Shown: piece by piece, positions 7,727-16,196 of the stretch | Layout of the letters: every line of letters begins with the position of its first letter | Numbering within the stretch: position 1 is the first letter of the stretch | NCBI GenBank assembly: GCA_009693045.1 | Contig: SHXZ01000010.1 | Location: 27,921-91,920, forward strand | DNA length: 64,000 nucleotides | Direction: 5' to 3' | Source of the DNA: Dehalococcoidia bacterium | Lineage (GTDB): Bacteria > Chloroflexota > Dehalococcoidia > Lucifugimonadales > SHYT01 | Position numbers and translations under genes: made by a program | Notes under the pieces: model-generated | Database searches by the model: none | What the model was told of the DNA's origin: nothing | Seen by the model: the letters and a program-made list of their open reading frames with translations, nothing else

Positions 7727-10198
7727 CTACGCCGCCTCCCAGTCCACCACCCGCTTCGCCTTCAGCTGGTCGACCTGCGCGTCCGTGTACCCTAGCTCTT
7801 GCAGGATGCTCCGCGTCTGCTGGCCTCGTAGCGGCCCAGGCCCCGCCTTCCCAGGTGTCAGCGAGAAGTTGATCAGCGGGCTGTACCGCCAGTACCTCCC
7901 GTACCGTGGGTTCTCCACTTCCGTCGTGAACCCGTTCGCCTCCACGTGCGGGTGCGTCGCGAAAAAATGGTACGGCGTGCGGTCCTCCGCCTCCACGCAG
8001 CACACGTCCACCCGCGTCAGCAGCGCCTCCCACTCCGGCGCGGGGCTCGTGGCGAAGAGCGCCGTCAGCTCGGCGGCGAGCGCGTCGTCGTTGGCCTTCC
8101 TGGCCTCCTTGTTGGCGAAGCGTGGGTCGCGCAGCCAGGCTTCTCGGTCCAGCGCCGCGCACATCGCGCGCCACTCCTCGTCAAACGGGCACGCCAGGAA
8201 CACCCACCCCTTCTGCGCCTGGTACAGCCGGTACAGCGCGTTCAACCCGAATCCGTCGCGGTCCATGAGCTGGCGTGGAGGCTTGCCCTCGTACGAGAAG
8301 GCGTCAATCGCGTTGGCGTAGGCGTTGGCGTTCAGCATCGTCACCTCAAGGTACTGCCCCATGCCGAACCGCTCGCGCGCGTACAGCGCCAGCATAGCCG
8401 AGGTGGCGACGGCCATGGAGGTGTTGGGGTTGGGGTTTGACTCGTTGGCGCGGCTGAGCTGCCGCGAGATCTCCTGCACCTCGTCCATCGCCATCGGCTG
8501 GTCGGCCGGAGGCAGCCCGCCGCGCCCCATCTGCGAAAGCGCGCCGCCCATGACCGCGCCGGGGATTGGGTGCATCGCGGGCCGGTGCGAGGACGGCCCC
8601 GTGGCACCGTAGCCGCCGACGTACAAGTACACTAGGCGCGGGTGCTTCTCGCGGAGCTGCCGGTGCCCGATGCCCAGCCGCTCCGGCGCGCCGGGCCGCA
8701 TGTTGTGCACCAGCACGTCCGCCCTGGCGATGAGCTGCTGCATGATGCGGCTGCCCTCCGGCGTCTTCAGGTCCAGCGAGATGTTCTCCGTGCCCGCCAT
8801 CGTCCGCATGGCGCTGATGCCTTGCAGGTTCCGCCGCATCCAGTCGCTGTCGTGCGGTTCAATGCGGATGACGCGCGCCCCCAGTTCCGCCAGCAGCGAG
8901 CACCCCATCGGCCCCGCGATGACCGTGGCCAGGTCTAGCACCGTCACGCCCTCCAGCGGATGCCGCGGTATCTGTACCCCCTCTCCACGCCTGCCCCCGA
9001 GCGGAGCGAAGGGTGAAGTGGAGAGGGGGCCAGGGGGTGAGGCGAGGGCGCGGGGGAGTGATGACACCACCTCCGCCGTGTGTTCCCCCGGCTGCGGCGC
9101 GGGCCCCTTCACCCTGCCCGGCGTCGCCTCCAGCTTCGCCAGCACGCCCACCTGCTTCATCGTTCCCACGCGTGGATCCTGGACCTCCTGCACGTGGCCG
9201 TTGTGCACAAACTGTGGGTGCGAAAGCCCTGCCTGGGTGTCCTGGAACGGCTCGGCTGCCACGTCCTTGGCGTGGTGCACAAAGTGGTCCATCCACTCGT
9301 CCAGCGTGCGCTCCTGCAAGCGGTTGAGCATCATCACACGCAGGATCTCTCGGTTCTCCTCCGTGAACACGGGCGCTTTGGCAAACCGCGAGTCCTCCAG
9401 CACGTCTCCCAGACCAATGCCTTTGAGCGACTCGCGAAACAGGTGTGGCAGCAGGTTGGCGAGCTGGATCCAGCGACCGTCTTTGGTCCGCGCGGGCAAG
9501 TACGTCAGCGTGGGCTTGCGGCGCGGGTCGGCGGCGGCGTCGCCGGGGAAATGCTCCGGGTCCTTGATCATCATCTGCCACAGTATCCAGCTGCTCAGGT
9601 CATAGGGCGTCACGGCCTGGAGCAGGCTCGTCTCCACCCGCTGCCCCACGCCGGTGCGGTCGCGGACGTACAGCGCCGCCACCACCCCACGCGCCAGCGC
9701 CAGCGCCGCCGCGTGGCTCGCCACATTCACCGCCGGGTAAAACGGCCCCTCTCGCGCCTTTTGCCACTCAAACGCGTTCATCCGTCCCGAGCGCGCCACC
9801 ACCGCCCCTTCGTATCCCTTGACCTGCGCGTACGGCCCCTTAGGGCCGAAGCCGGTGAGTGACGCGTACACCAGGGTGGTGTTGTCCTCGCGCAGTGAGT
9901 CGTAGCCCAGGCCAAGGCGCTCCATCACGCCCGGCCGGAAGCCCTCCACCACCACGTCCGACGAGGCGGCAAGCTCGCGGAACTGCTGTAAACCGCTCCG
10001 CGACTTGAGGTCTAGCGTGACGCTCTTCTTCCCACGGTTCCACAGGAGCGCGGCAGGGACATCGCGGAACGGGTCGCCGCCGGGCGGTTCCACCTTGATG
10101 ACCTCGGCGCCGAAGTCGCCGAGCACCATCGTGCCAATGGCCCCGGCCAGTCCCCACGAGAGGTCTAGGACTCGCACCCCTTGCAGCACCTCAGGCAT
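7727..10198 (-). CDS. Tandem (double-domain) CaiB/BaiF family III CoA-transferase
   Basis: The 823-residue product holds two complete family III CoA-transferase modules, about residues 1-375 and 412-823. Each starts LxGVxVLDL and carries the AEVIKVEP/ARVIRIEP and SLDLK blocks. Such enzymes move CoA between carboxylic acids. In each half the usual catalytic Asp of the (V/I)DVSLLDA segment appears replaced: Gln194 in VETSLLQAV and Asn623 in LEVTMLNANA, so activity on canonical substrates is doubtful. The linker (about 380-411) is coded by a palindromic repeat. The ATG at 10198 follows AAGGAGGC; the frame is open further upstream without homology. Neighbours are an MFS carrier and a CaiB remnant. 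Confidence 0.88.
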   Translation of the reverse strand: MPEVLQGVRVLDLSWGLAGAIGTMVLGDFGAEVIKVEPPGGDPFRDVPAALLWNRGKKSVTLDLKSRSGLQQFRELAASSDVVVEGFRPGVMERLGLGYDSLREDNTTLVYASLTGFGPKGPYAQVKGYEGAVVARSGRMNAFEWQKAREGPFYPAVNVASHAAALALARGVVAALYVRDRTGVGQRVETSLLQAVTPYDLSSWILWQMMIKDPEHFPGDAAADPRRKPTLTYLPARTKDGRWIQLANLLPHLFRESLKGIGLGDVLEDSRFAKAPVFTEENREILRVMMLNRLQERTLDEWMDHFVHHAKDVAAEPFQDTQAGLSHPQFVHNGHVQEVQDPRVGTMKQVGVLAKLEATPGRVKGPAPQPGEHTAEVVSSLPRALASPPGPLSTSPFAPLGGRRGEGVQIPRHPLEGVTVLDLATVIAGPMGCSLLAELGARVIRIEPHDSDWMRRNLQGISAMRTMAGTENISLDLKTPEGSRIMQQLIARADVLVHNMRPGAPERLGIGHRQLREKHPRLVYLYVGGYGATGPSSHRPAMHPIPGAVMGGALSQMGRGGLPPADQPMAMDEVQEISRQLSRANESNPNPNTSMAVATSAMLALYARERFGMGQYLEVTMLNANAYANAIDAFSYEGKPPRQLMDRDGFGLNALYRLYQAQKGWVFLACPFDEEWRAMCAALDREAWLRDPRFANKEARKANDDALAAELTALFATSPAPEWEALLTRVDVCCVEAEDRTPYHFFATHPHVEANGFTTEVENPRYGRYWRYSPLINFSLTPGKAGPGPLRGQQTRSILQELGYTDAQVDQLKAKRVVDWEAA
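8977..9028. repeat. Family A palindromic repeat inside the CaiB linker
   Basis: CCCCTCTCCAC at 8977 is answered by GTGGAGAGGGG ending at 9028, followed by CCAGGGGGTGAGG as in intergenic copies. It is read in frame as TSPFAPLGGRRGEGVQ within the linker of the double CoA-transferase. Confidence 0.8.
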
Positions 10199-10333
10199 GG
10201 CCGCCTCCTTGCGCGTCCCGTGACGATGCAACTCCATCCAGTATTGCGCGCAGTATAGCAATAAGGGGATAAACGGGGTACCAGTTGTCGTTGAACAGAC
10301 CTGGGGAGATGAAGAGTGAGGCAGGAGCTCTTG

Positions 10334-10693
10334 CTAGGGGCCTGGATAGTGGAAGGCTAGCAGTTCCTGCACCACCGCCAAGTCCGGCGGGAGGTAGATG
10401 AAGCCGGCCACCGTCGCGTAGTGCCGGTCCACGTCCGTGTCGCCGATGTGGTAGTACCCGGCTGCGCTGAACCGCTCGCGGATTGCCGGAAGGTCGGTCT
10501 TGAGCGCGACGAAATCCATGGCCAGCCGGTGGTCTTTCCACAGATCTGCCTGATGCGACAGGGGACGGTCAGAGCAGCTCCCAATGACGTGCCCCAACCT
10601 AGCGGCGAGCCGGATTGTTTCCAGCAGCACGGGGCCCGGCGGGTCGCCAATCTCCAGCGTCCCGTCAATGTCAAAGCTCAGGACAAGCCGCAC
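10334..10693 (-). CDS. Small HAD-like hydrolase
   Basis: This 119-residue protein starts with the HAD motif I region VLSFDIDGTLEIGD (nucleophile Asp plus DGT) and has a late acidic motif IGDTDVDRHYA resembling motif IV. A motif II-like Ser occurs in GSCSDRP. It is much shorter than most HAD phosphatases and has no cap domain. The substrate is unknown. The start is a GTG at 10693 with GGAG a few nt upstream. It is transcribed convergently to nothing obvious on its left and divergently from the DinB-like gene on its right. Confidence 0.75.
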   Translation of the reverse strand: MRLVLSFDIDGTLEIGDPPGPVLLETIRLAARLGHVIGSCSDRPLSHQADLWKDHRLAMDFVALKTDLPAIRERFSAAGYYHIGDTDVDRHYATVAGFIYLPPDLAVVQELLAFHYPGP

Positions 10694-10771
10694 GTGCGTC
10701 TCCTGACTGCCGCGATCACTCGTTGGGGCTGCCTGATTGTACTATGACGCACCCCACGTTACGAGCGTATT

Positions 10772-10804
10772 TGTAGGGGCGAGGCGTGGCCTTGCCCGCC
10801 CACG
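10772..10804. repeat. Degenerate family C palindrome
   Basis: TGTAGGGGCGAGGCGTGGCC followed by TTGCCCGCCCACG forms an imperfect palindrome and begins with the TGTAGGGGC half-site of the family C repeats seen at 42.0, 42.3, 49.8 and 56.8 kb. It lies in the gap upstream of two divergent genes. Confidence 0.55.
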
Positions 10805-10837
10805 TCCCAGCCCCGAGGAGCGCGGGTGCTGACATGA

Positions 10838-10872
10838 TTGTCAATCTCAGATAACGTAAGCATACGCTTACG
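10838..10872 (+). promoter_or_regulatory. Possible promoter with operator-like inverted repeat
   Basis: TTGTCA at 10838 lies 17 nt before a weak -10-like CATACG. A perfect 7-bp inverted repeat, CGTAAGC-N4-GCTTACG (10855-10872), overlaps the -10 position. This would suit repression of the DinB-like gene at 10920. The -10 match is poor, so the promoter call is tentative; the inverted repeat is certain. Confidence 0.4.
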
Positions 10873-10919
10873 GACTGAGGCGCGCCTCCAACGTGGGCGA
10901 TACCAGTAGAGAGGACACT

Positions 10920-11438
10920 ATGGACGCCATCGGACTTCTCCGGCAGCAGGTCAAGGACGCGCACGGTTGACTGGACGCCACCATGCAGGGCCTCACTCCT
11001 CAGCAGCTTCACTGGAACCCGCCCGGCAAGGCCAACAACATCGCGGCGTGCTATACCCACGTCATCCTGGGCGAGGACGTGATCATTCAGATGATGGCCC
11101 ATGGCAAACCGCCGCTCGCCGCCACGACGTTCGCCGGGAAGGTCGGCCTCAGCGGGATGCCTCCTCTGGGCGACGTGGGCGGGTGGTTTGAGTGGGGGCA
11201 TAAGGTGCGCCTTGACGCGAACGCCATGCGTCCGTACTCCCAGGCCGTCGCCGCCGCCACGGACTCCTACTTCGCCTCGCTGAAAGAGAGCGACCTGGTG
11301 CGCAAAATCAAGACGCCCGTCGGCGAGCAGCCGCTGCTCTGGTGCTTCAGCATCGCCCTCATCGGCCACGTGCACGACTTCACCGGCGAGATCTCGTGTG
11401 TCGAAGGTCTCCAGGGCCTGACCGGATACCCGGCGTAG
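10920..11438 (+). pseudogene. DinB-superfamily protein with in-frame TGA at codon 17
   Basis: ATG at 10920, with AGAGGA just upstream, gives MDAIGLLRQQVKDAHG, then TGA (10968-10970), then LDATMQGLTPQQLHWNPPG and a full DinB/DUF664-type helical protein to 11438 (about 172 codons). The TGA falls where relatives have a residue such as Trp or Glu in the AHxxLxATM segment; TGG to TGA is the simplest change. An ATG at 10983 after the stop could restart translation but would lose the first helix of the four-helix bundle. DinB-like proteins often bind a metal through three His; His in LHW and in GHVHDF are visible. Either a recent nonsense mutation, an error, or readthrough. Confidence 0.7.
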
Positions 11439-11458
11439 ATAAGGTCTCCTCTGACTCA

Positions 11459-11479
11459 CCCTCTCCGTTTGGGAGAGGG
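11459..11479. repeat. Family A palindromic repeat
   Basis: CCCTCTCC-GTTT-GGGAGAGGG, followed by CGCGGGTGAGG as in other copies. It lies 20 nt after the DinB-like stop codon. Confidence 0.75.
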
Positions 11480-11495
11480 CGCGGGTGAGGATTTG

Positions 11496-11530
11496 CGCGT
11501 GGGCGAGGCATGCCTCGCCCACGCGTTTTT
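11496..11530 (+). terminator. Rho-independent terminator-like hairpin
   Basis: A perfect 30-bp palindrome centred on GGCATGCC, with arms CGCGTGGGCGAGGCA and its complement, is followed directly by TTTTT. It is well placed to end the DinB-like transcript. The GTGGGCGAGGC arm resembles pieces of the dispersed repeats at 17.04 and 24.1 kb, so the terminator may itself be repeat-derived. Confidence 0.65.
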
Positions 11531-11823
11531 CCAAAGACTGCTTGCCGGACCTGCCCCCCTTCCCTAGCTCCCCCGTACCCGTCGCGACGACCCGACTGCG
11601 CGCGCTAGCCGACGGTCGTTTCGCCTTGCCCGCAGGAAAGACGCGACGCAGCACCCTGCAACGCTTCCCCTGAGCGAGGCGAACAGAGTGCGACGGAGAC
11701 ACGCATCCGTGCCCACTCTCATGTATTCTTCGCCTCCGCCAAGTCAACCCAGAGCCAACGCGAACGGGTGCCGACTCGGTATGGCGGAGAACGGAACGAC
11801 CCTGCGTGCCTGCCATCCGCCCC

Positions 11824-11852
11824 TTGTTACATTCGACCATGCGTTCTACTCT
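11824..11852 (+). promoter_or_regulatory. Possible sigma-70 promoter
   Basis: TTGTTA (11824-11829) and TACTCT (11847-11852) with a 17-nt spacer, about 80 nt upstream of the small gene at 11933. Confidence 0.4.
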
Positions 11853-11932
11853 AAGACAGGGCAACTCTGCCTCGTCGCACGCAGACACCACCCATTCCCA
11901 CCCAGTCCCCAACTGTGTCCAAGGAGGCGCCC

Positions 11933-12325
11933 ATGACCATGCGGAAACGCCGGGGAGGGCAGCCGGGAAATCACAACGCGGTCAAGCACGGCTACTACGC
12001 CCGCAACCTCCCGCCGGACCACCCTCACCTCGTGGAGCGCGCCCGCCGCCTGGAAGGCGTCGACGAGGAGCTCGTTATGCTGCGCGTCAAGTTCCGTGGC
12101 CTCCTCGCCGCGCAGGACACGGAACTACAGCTCATCCTCAAGACCGTCCACGCAATCGTGCATCTCGTTAAGATCAAGCGGGGCCTCGCCTCCATCGGTC
12201 GCGTCCCCCGCGTGCCGCTACTGCCAGTGGACGCCTCCCTGGTGGATTCGTTCCTTCACATTCTGCAAACGAAAACAGTAGCTAAAATTGACGAACATGA
12301 AAGCCACGGCGAAACACCGGCGTAA
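11933..12325 (+). CDS. Uncharacterised small protein with GGQPGNHNAVKHG motif
   Basis: The 130-residue protein begins MTMRKRRGGQPGNHNAVKHGYYARNL. The GQPGNxNAxKHG signature is seen in many small bacterial and phage-associated proteins, including some terminase small-subunit-like ones, but has no secure function. The rest is helical (about residues 30-80) with a C-terminal segment rich in Val/Leu. The ATG at 11933 is preceded by AAGGAGG at ideal spacing, which decides it over the upstream GTG at 11915. It stands alone between two intergenic gaps. It might be a DNA-binding remnant of a mobile element, but no such element is visible nearby. Confidence 0.7.
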   Translation: MTMRKRRGGQPGNHNAVKHGYYARNLPPDHPHLVERARRLEGVDEELVMLRVKFRGLLAAQDTELQLILKTVHAIVHLVKIKRGLASIGRVPRVPLLPVDASLVDSFLHILQTKTVAKIDEHESHGETPA

Positions 12326-12439
12326 ACGGGGAATCCCACGCAGCCAAAACAATCGGGCTTCGGGCGGTCGGAGTCGTGGTCCCAAGTCATTTGGTCGTCA
12401 AGAGCACGACAAGGGAGTCAGGCCGGCTCCCGCATGTTT

Positions 12440-12530
12440 GAACCGGTTCTGAGCGAAGGCGCCGGTCATCGTTGGGAAGCGTGCCCCAACCCGTGCGTCC
12501 CGAGGCTGTCGAAGGATCAACGGGGTTGAA
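12440..12530. repeat. Degenerate family B dispersed repeat
   Basis: GGTTCTGAGCGAAGGCGCC followed by CGTCCCGAGGCTGTCGAAGG matches the CTGAGCGAAG/GTCGAAGG halves of the family B repeat (23.43 and 62.8 kb). It lies between the small gene and the smpB stop codon; nothing else is recognisable in 12326-12573. Confidence 0.5.
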
Positions 12531-12573
12531 CGGCAGGCGCAGGCGTTGCCGCCACGTTCACTCAGAGTGGTGG

Positions 12574-13083
12574 TTACACCACGCGCCTGATCGCCCGCTG
12601 CATATCGCGCTCGGCGTCGCGCTCGGCGATGCGGTCCCGCTTCTCGTACTGCCGCTGGCCGCGGGCGAGGCCCAGCTCCACCTTGGCGACGCGCCCCTTG
12701 ATATAGAGCCTCAGCGGCACAATGGTATAGCCCCGCTGTGCAGCTTCCGCCGTCAGCTTGACGAGTTCGTTCCGGTGCAGCAGCAGCTTTCGCTTCCGGC
12801 GAGGATCGTGGTTGTGGATGCCGCCCTTGCTGTACGGCGCAATGTGGGCGTTGAGCAGCCACAGCTCGCCGTTCTCTGGCGTGGCATAGGCGTCGCGGAG
12901 GTCAACCTTGCCCTCTCGCACCGACTTGATCTCGGTGCCCTGGAGGACGAGGCCGGCCTCGTACCGGTCCAGAATGGCGTAGTCGTAGAACGCGGCGCGG
13001 TTCTGGGCGATGACGCGGAAGGCGGGCTTCTTTTGGGCGGGAGCGGGCTGGGGACGCTGGCGCGCCGTGGGCACAGTGGGCAT
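12574..13083 (-). CDS. smpB: SsrA-binding protein SmpB
   Basis: SmpB binds tmRNA and delivers it to stalled ribosomes for trans-translation. The 169-residue product shows the core VIAQNRAAFYDYAILDRYEAG, LQGTEIKSVREGKVDLRDAY, LLNAHIAPYSKGG and the C-terminal RDRIAERDAERDMQRAIR tail that reads the mRNA channel. The N-terminal 20 residues are Pro/Ala/Gln-rich and slightly longer than usual. ATG at 13083 is the natural start; upstream frame sequence is antisense to the protease gene. It lies 7 nt downstream of ctpA, so they may share a transcript. No tmRNA gene was seen nearby. Confidence 0.95.
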   Translation of the reverse strand: MPTVPTARQRPQPAPAQKKPAFRVIAQNRAAFYDYAILDRYEAGLVLQGTEIKSVREGKVDLRDAYATPENGELWLLNAHIAPYSKGGIHNHDPRRKRKLLLHRNELVKLTAEAAQRGYTIVPLRLYIKGRVAKVELGLARGQRQYEKRDRIAERDAERDMQRAIRRVV

Positions 13084-13090
13084 GGCTCTT

Positions 13091-14506
13091 CTACCGCGAG
13101 GTCGTGGAGGCGTTGACCTCTTGCCGCAGGAGCTCAAGGCCCTTGTCAAGCTGGGAGTCGCCGCCGCGCCCGCCGCCGCTGGCGACGACGACGAAGTCCG
13201 GGTCCAGGCCCTTGCGTTCAATCAGCCGGCCATTGGGAGTAAACCAGCGAGCGACCGTGTAGTACAAGCCGCCGCCGTCGGGAAGCTCGCTGAAGAGGTT
13301 GACGCTGCCCTTCCCGAAGGTTGTCACACCAACGACCTTGGCGCGTCCGTAGTCCTGGAGCGCGCCGGTCAGCACCTCGCTGCCGCTGGCCGTAAACTGG
13401 TTGACCAGCACCACCATCGGTAGGTTTACGGGCAGCCCATTGTTCACAGCCTTCCAGTCGGTGCGCTTGCCTGATCCGTCCACCTCATAGAGCACCAGCC
13501 CATCGTGGACGAAGTGGCTCGCAACGTCTACCGTCGCCCGCAGGAATCCACCGGGATTGTTGCGCAGGTCAAGAATGATCCCCTTCGCTCCCTGCGCCGC
13601 AATCTCTTTGAGAGCTTGCTCCATGGCCTGAGGGGTATTCGCATAGAAGAAGGACAGACGTACGTACGCGTATTGCTCGTTGGTCATGTTCCAGAACACG
13701 CTTTTGAGCTGGATGGTGTCGCGGACCACGCGCAACGTAATATTGTCCATCGAGCCAAAGTGGACCAGGGTCAGGGCGACCTCGGTGCCCTTTTTGCCTC
13801 GCACCCGGTTGACGACCTGCAGGACGCTCCAACCGTCTACCGGGTCCCCATCCACCGCTACCAGCGTGTCGCCCGCCTTCAGGCCGGCTTCCTCCGCAGG
13901 GCTCTCCGGCATGGGGTTCAGGAGGACCTTCTCGTTACGCTTGGTGACCTCGGCGCCAATGCCGCCGAACTGGCCGTCGAAGTCCTGGGAGAACGACTTG
14001 TATTGTTCGGGCGGGATGTACTCGGTGTGTGGGTCATTCAGCGAGGCCAGAAAGGCGCTCACGGCCTGCTGACCCAGTTTGACATCGTCCAGCGGCTTGC
14101 CACCGCGGTAACCCTCGTAGACGGCTGCCCAGCCATCCCAAAGCGGCCGCATCTCCTTGGGCATCTCTTTAGGTGGCTTCGCGTTTGCTTGCGGGGGGTC
14201 GATGAGCTTCGGCGCTTCAGAGCCCAGGCGGTTGACCACCGATTTGACTGCGGCCTGGCTCATGACTTGGGGATCAAGCTTGCTCTTGTCCACGTAGCCG
14301 CTCTTCAGGATATTCCAGGCAAACCACACTGGCTTGAGTGGCTCGGAAGGGACCTGTGCCCCCGGCCGTGATACTGATGATGGAGTAGCCGGAGAGACAG
14401 CGGCGGGCTGCGCGGCAGGCGCCTGGGCGGAGCGGCAGGAAATGACCACTGCAAGGATCAGCAGCAGCGCCGAAAGGAATACGAGGGACTTGGAGCGGTG
14501 TGTCAT
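13091..14506 (-). CDS. S41 family C-terminal processing peptidase, lipoprotein
   Basis: A secreted serine/lysine protease of the CtpA/Tsp family, which trims or degrades proteins in the envelope. Residues 1-24 are a lipoprotein signal ending VISC. A helical region (about 55-160) and a PDZ domain (about 180-260; GGIGAEV, SPAEEAGLKAGDTLVAVDG) precede the catalytic core. The core contains the ILDLRNNPGG block, the nucleophile in NQFTASGSEVLTGAL (Ser374 by the usual 25-residue spacing) and the general base in FGKGSVN (Lys399). The 471-residue length fits. ATG at 14506 follows GGAAG; an ATG at 14518 is an alternative. It precedes smpB on the same strand. Confidence 0.93.
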   Translation of the reverse strand: MTHRSKSLVFLSALLLILAVVISCRSAQAPAAQPAAVSPATPSSVSRPGAQVPSEPLKPVWFAWNILKSGYVDKSKLDPQVMSQAAVKSVVNRLGSEAPKLIDPPQANAKPPKEMPKEMRPLWDGWAAVYEGYRGGKPLDDVKLGQQAVSAFLASLNDPHTEYIPPEQYKSFSQDFDGQFGGIGAEVTKRNEKVLLNPMPESPAEEAGLKAGDTLVAVDGDPVDGWSVLQVVNRVRGKKGTEVALTLVHFGSMDNITLRVVRDTIQLKSVFWNMTNEQYAYVRLSFFYANTPQAMEQALKEIAAQGAKGIILDLRNNPGGFLRATVDVASHFVHDGLVLYEVDGSGKRTDWKAVNNGLPVNLPMVVLVNQFTASGSEVLTGALQDYGRAKVVGVTTFGKGSVNLFSELPDGGGLYYTVARWFTPNGRLIERKGLDPDFVVVASGGGRGGDSQLDKGLELLRQEVNASTTSR

Positions 14507-14741
14507 TCTATCTTCCATAACGCAAGAACCTGCGCGATGGTTGTACCAGAAATAGTATCATATCCCTCGCCTGACCAGGCACACACGCTGGGCGTAACGC
14601 CACGGGCTGGCCCTTGCGACACGCAAAGCCAGGCGCCCCTTGATCGGGACCGCCGGCCGAAACGCAGTGGTGCATGACTTTGCAAGGTCTGATGTTGGGC
14701 ATGTGCGCCTGTTTGTGACAAAAATCGCAACGTTAGCTTCG

Positions 14742-14770
14742 TTGACACCTGCGTGGGTCGATGGTAGCAT
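14742..14770 (+). promoter_or_regulatory. Sigma-70 promoter for citrate synthase
   Basis: TTGACA (14742-14747), a 17-nt spacer and TAGCAT (14765-14770) form the best sigma-70 match seen in the window. Transcription would start near 14777, leaving a leader of about 165 nt before the ATG at 14941. The leader ends with an inverted repeat, GGCCCTC...GAGGGCC, next to the start codon, which could hide the ribosome-binding region. Confidence 0.7.
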
Positions 14771-14940
14771 ACCCTCAGCCGCAACGGCAGCCGGAAATTT
14801 GGCCCTGTCCACGCCGAAACAGGCGAGGGCATGGGCTTGCGGCATTGACGGCACGTTTTTGGGGTCTCCTGATTAGCAGGGTCTGTGCTGACTAGGCGCA
14901 GGCCCTCAAGGTGTGAGAACTCAGCGGAGGTCCGAGGGCC

Positions 14941-16077
14941 ATGACCACACAGGTGGAGTTAAAGCGGGGACTCAAAGACGTTTACCTGGACCGCACCACG
15001 GTCAGCTTTATTGACGGCGAGATGGGAAAGCTCCTGTATCGTGGCTATGACATTCATGACCTCGCCGAAAAGTCCACATTTGAAGAAGTCATCTACCTCC
15101 TCCTTAACGGCAAACTTCCCACGCGAACCGAGCTTAGGGGCCTTGAGTCCTTCATGGCCGCCAACCGAGCTATCCCGCAGCAGGTCCTCCAGGTCATAGA
15201 CATTGTCAAGACGGCCCACCCTATGGATGTCCTGCGCACAGCCGTTTCCGCCCTTTCCGCCTTTGACAGCGATGTGGCGGACAACTCGCCGGAGGCTATC
15301 AAGCGGAAGGGGATTCGGCTGGCCGGACAAGCTGCAACGGCCGTTGCAGCGCACTACCGCATCCGGCAGGGGCTCAGGCCGGTGCTGCCCCATGAGACGC
15401 TGGGCCATGCGTCCAACTTTTTGTACATGATGTTTGGCAAGGAGCCGACCCAGGACGAGGCCAAACTGATGGACGTGGACTTTGTCTTGCACGCCGAGCA
15501 CAGCACTAACGCGTCTGCCTTCGCGGCGCGCGTGACCGCATCCACCCTCTCCGACCTGCACAGCGCGATCGTCTCGGGCATCGGCACGCTTAAAGGCCCA
15601 CTCCACGGCGGCGCCGCCGAAGCGGTCATGTCCATGGCCCACGACATCGGCAAGCCGGAGAACGCCCCCACGTACCTTAGGAACATGCTGGACCACGGCG
15701 GGCGGGTGATGGGCTTTGGCCACCGGGTTTATAAGACCGAGGACCCGCGCGCCCGCCACCTGCGCGAGCGCGCTCGCACACTGGGCCAGCAGAGGGGTCA
15801 CCCGGAGTGGTTCCAGATCCTTCAGGCGGTTGAGAGTGGGATGGTGCCGTACCAGCGTCGCGGGATCTGGGTCAACGTGGACTTCTACGCCGGCGCAATC
15901 TACCACTTGCTGAACATCCCGGACGACCTGTTCGTCCCCATCTTCGCGCTGGGGCGCGTCCCCGGATGGGCAGTGCAGGTGCTTGAGCAGTACGAGAACA
16001 ACCAGATCATCCGCCCGCTGCTCCAGTACGTCGGGCCCATGAATCTGCCTTACGTTCCTATTGAGCAGCGCCACTAA
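14941..16077 (+). CDS. gltA: Citrate synthase
   Basis: This enzyme condenses oxaloacetate and acetyl-CoA to citrate, the entry step of the TCA cycle. The 378 residues match the short, Gram-positive/archaeal type. Key blocks are LYRGYDIHDLAEKSTFEEV at the N-terminus, the His-bearing VDFVLHAEHSTNASAFAARV, GPLHGGAAEAVM and MGFGHRVYKTEDPRA with its catalytic His, plus the Asp in NVDFYAGAIY. A 2-methylcitrate synthase role cannot be ruled out from sequence alone, but no prp genes are near. It stands as a single-gene unit with its own promoter and a strong terminator-like hairpin. Confidence 0.95.
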   Translation: MTTQVELKRGLKDVYLDRTTVSFIDGEMGKLLYRGYDIHDLAEKSTFEEVIYLLLNGKLPTRTELRGLESFMAANRAIPQQVLQVIDIVKTAHPMDVLRTAVSALSAFDSDVADNSPEAIKRKGIRLAGQAATAVAAHYRIRQGLRPVLPHETLGHASNFLYMMFGKEPTQDEAKLMDVDFVLHAEHSTNASAFAARVTASTLSDLHSAIVSGIGTLKGPLHGGAAEAVMSMAHDIGKPENAPTYLRNMLDHGGRVMGFGHRVYKTEDPRARHLRERARTLGQQRGHPEWFQILQAVESGMVPYQRRGIWVNVDFYAGAIYHLLNIPDDLFVPIFALGRVPGWAVQVLEQYENNQIIRPLLQYVGPMNLPYVPIEQRH

Positions 16078-16105
16078 GGGCTGTCAGGGTTCAGGCCAAC
16101 AGAGG

Positions 16106-16142
16106 AAGCGCCTGCCGCCACACGATGTGGCGGCAGGCGCTT
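16106..16142. terminator. Terminator-like hairpin after gltA
   Basis: AAGCGCCTGCCGCCACA, loop CGA, then its exact complement: a 17-bp perfect stem 29 nt after the gltA stop. There is no U-tract beyond TT, so its efficiency as an intrinsic terminator is uncertain. Confidence 0.7.
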
Positions 16143-16196
16143 GTCATAACGTAGGAACCAGCACATAACGTGGCAACGAGCATTGAGAGGCGCGTC

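Larger units (their letters stand above)
11439..11932. other. Intergenic region with repeat, terminator-like hairpin and weak promoter
   Basis: Nearly 500 nt without a convincing gene. It holds a family A palindrome (11459-11479), a perfect GC-rich hairpin followed by T5 (11496-11530) and a promoter-like pair (11824-11852). The middle part (about 11540-11800) shows no recognisable coding or RNA signature. Confidence 0.6.

Noticed and set aside
11485..11760. Small open frames after the DinB-like gene
   Set aside because: They run through the hairpin and repeat sequence and lack start signals.
12326..12573. Looked for a tmRNA gene next to smpB
   Set aside because: No alanyl-tRNA-like ends or tag-reading frame; only a degenerate repeat is visible.
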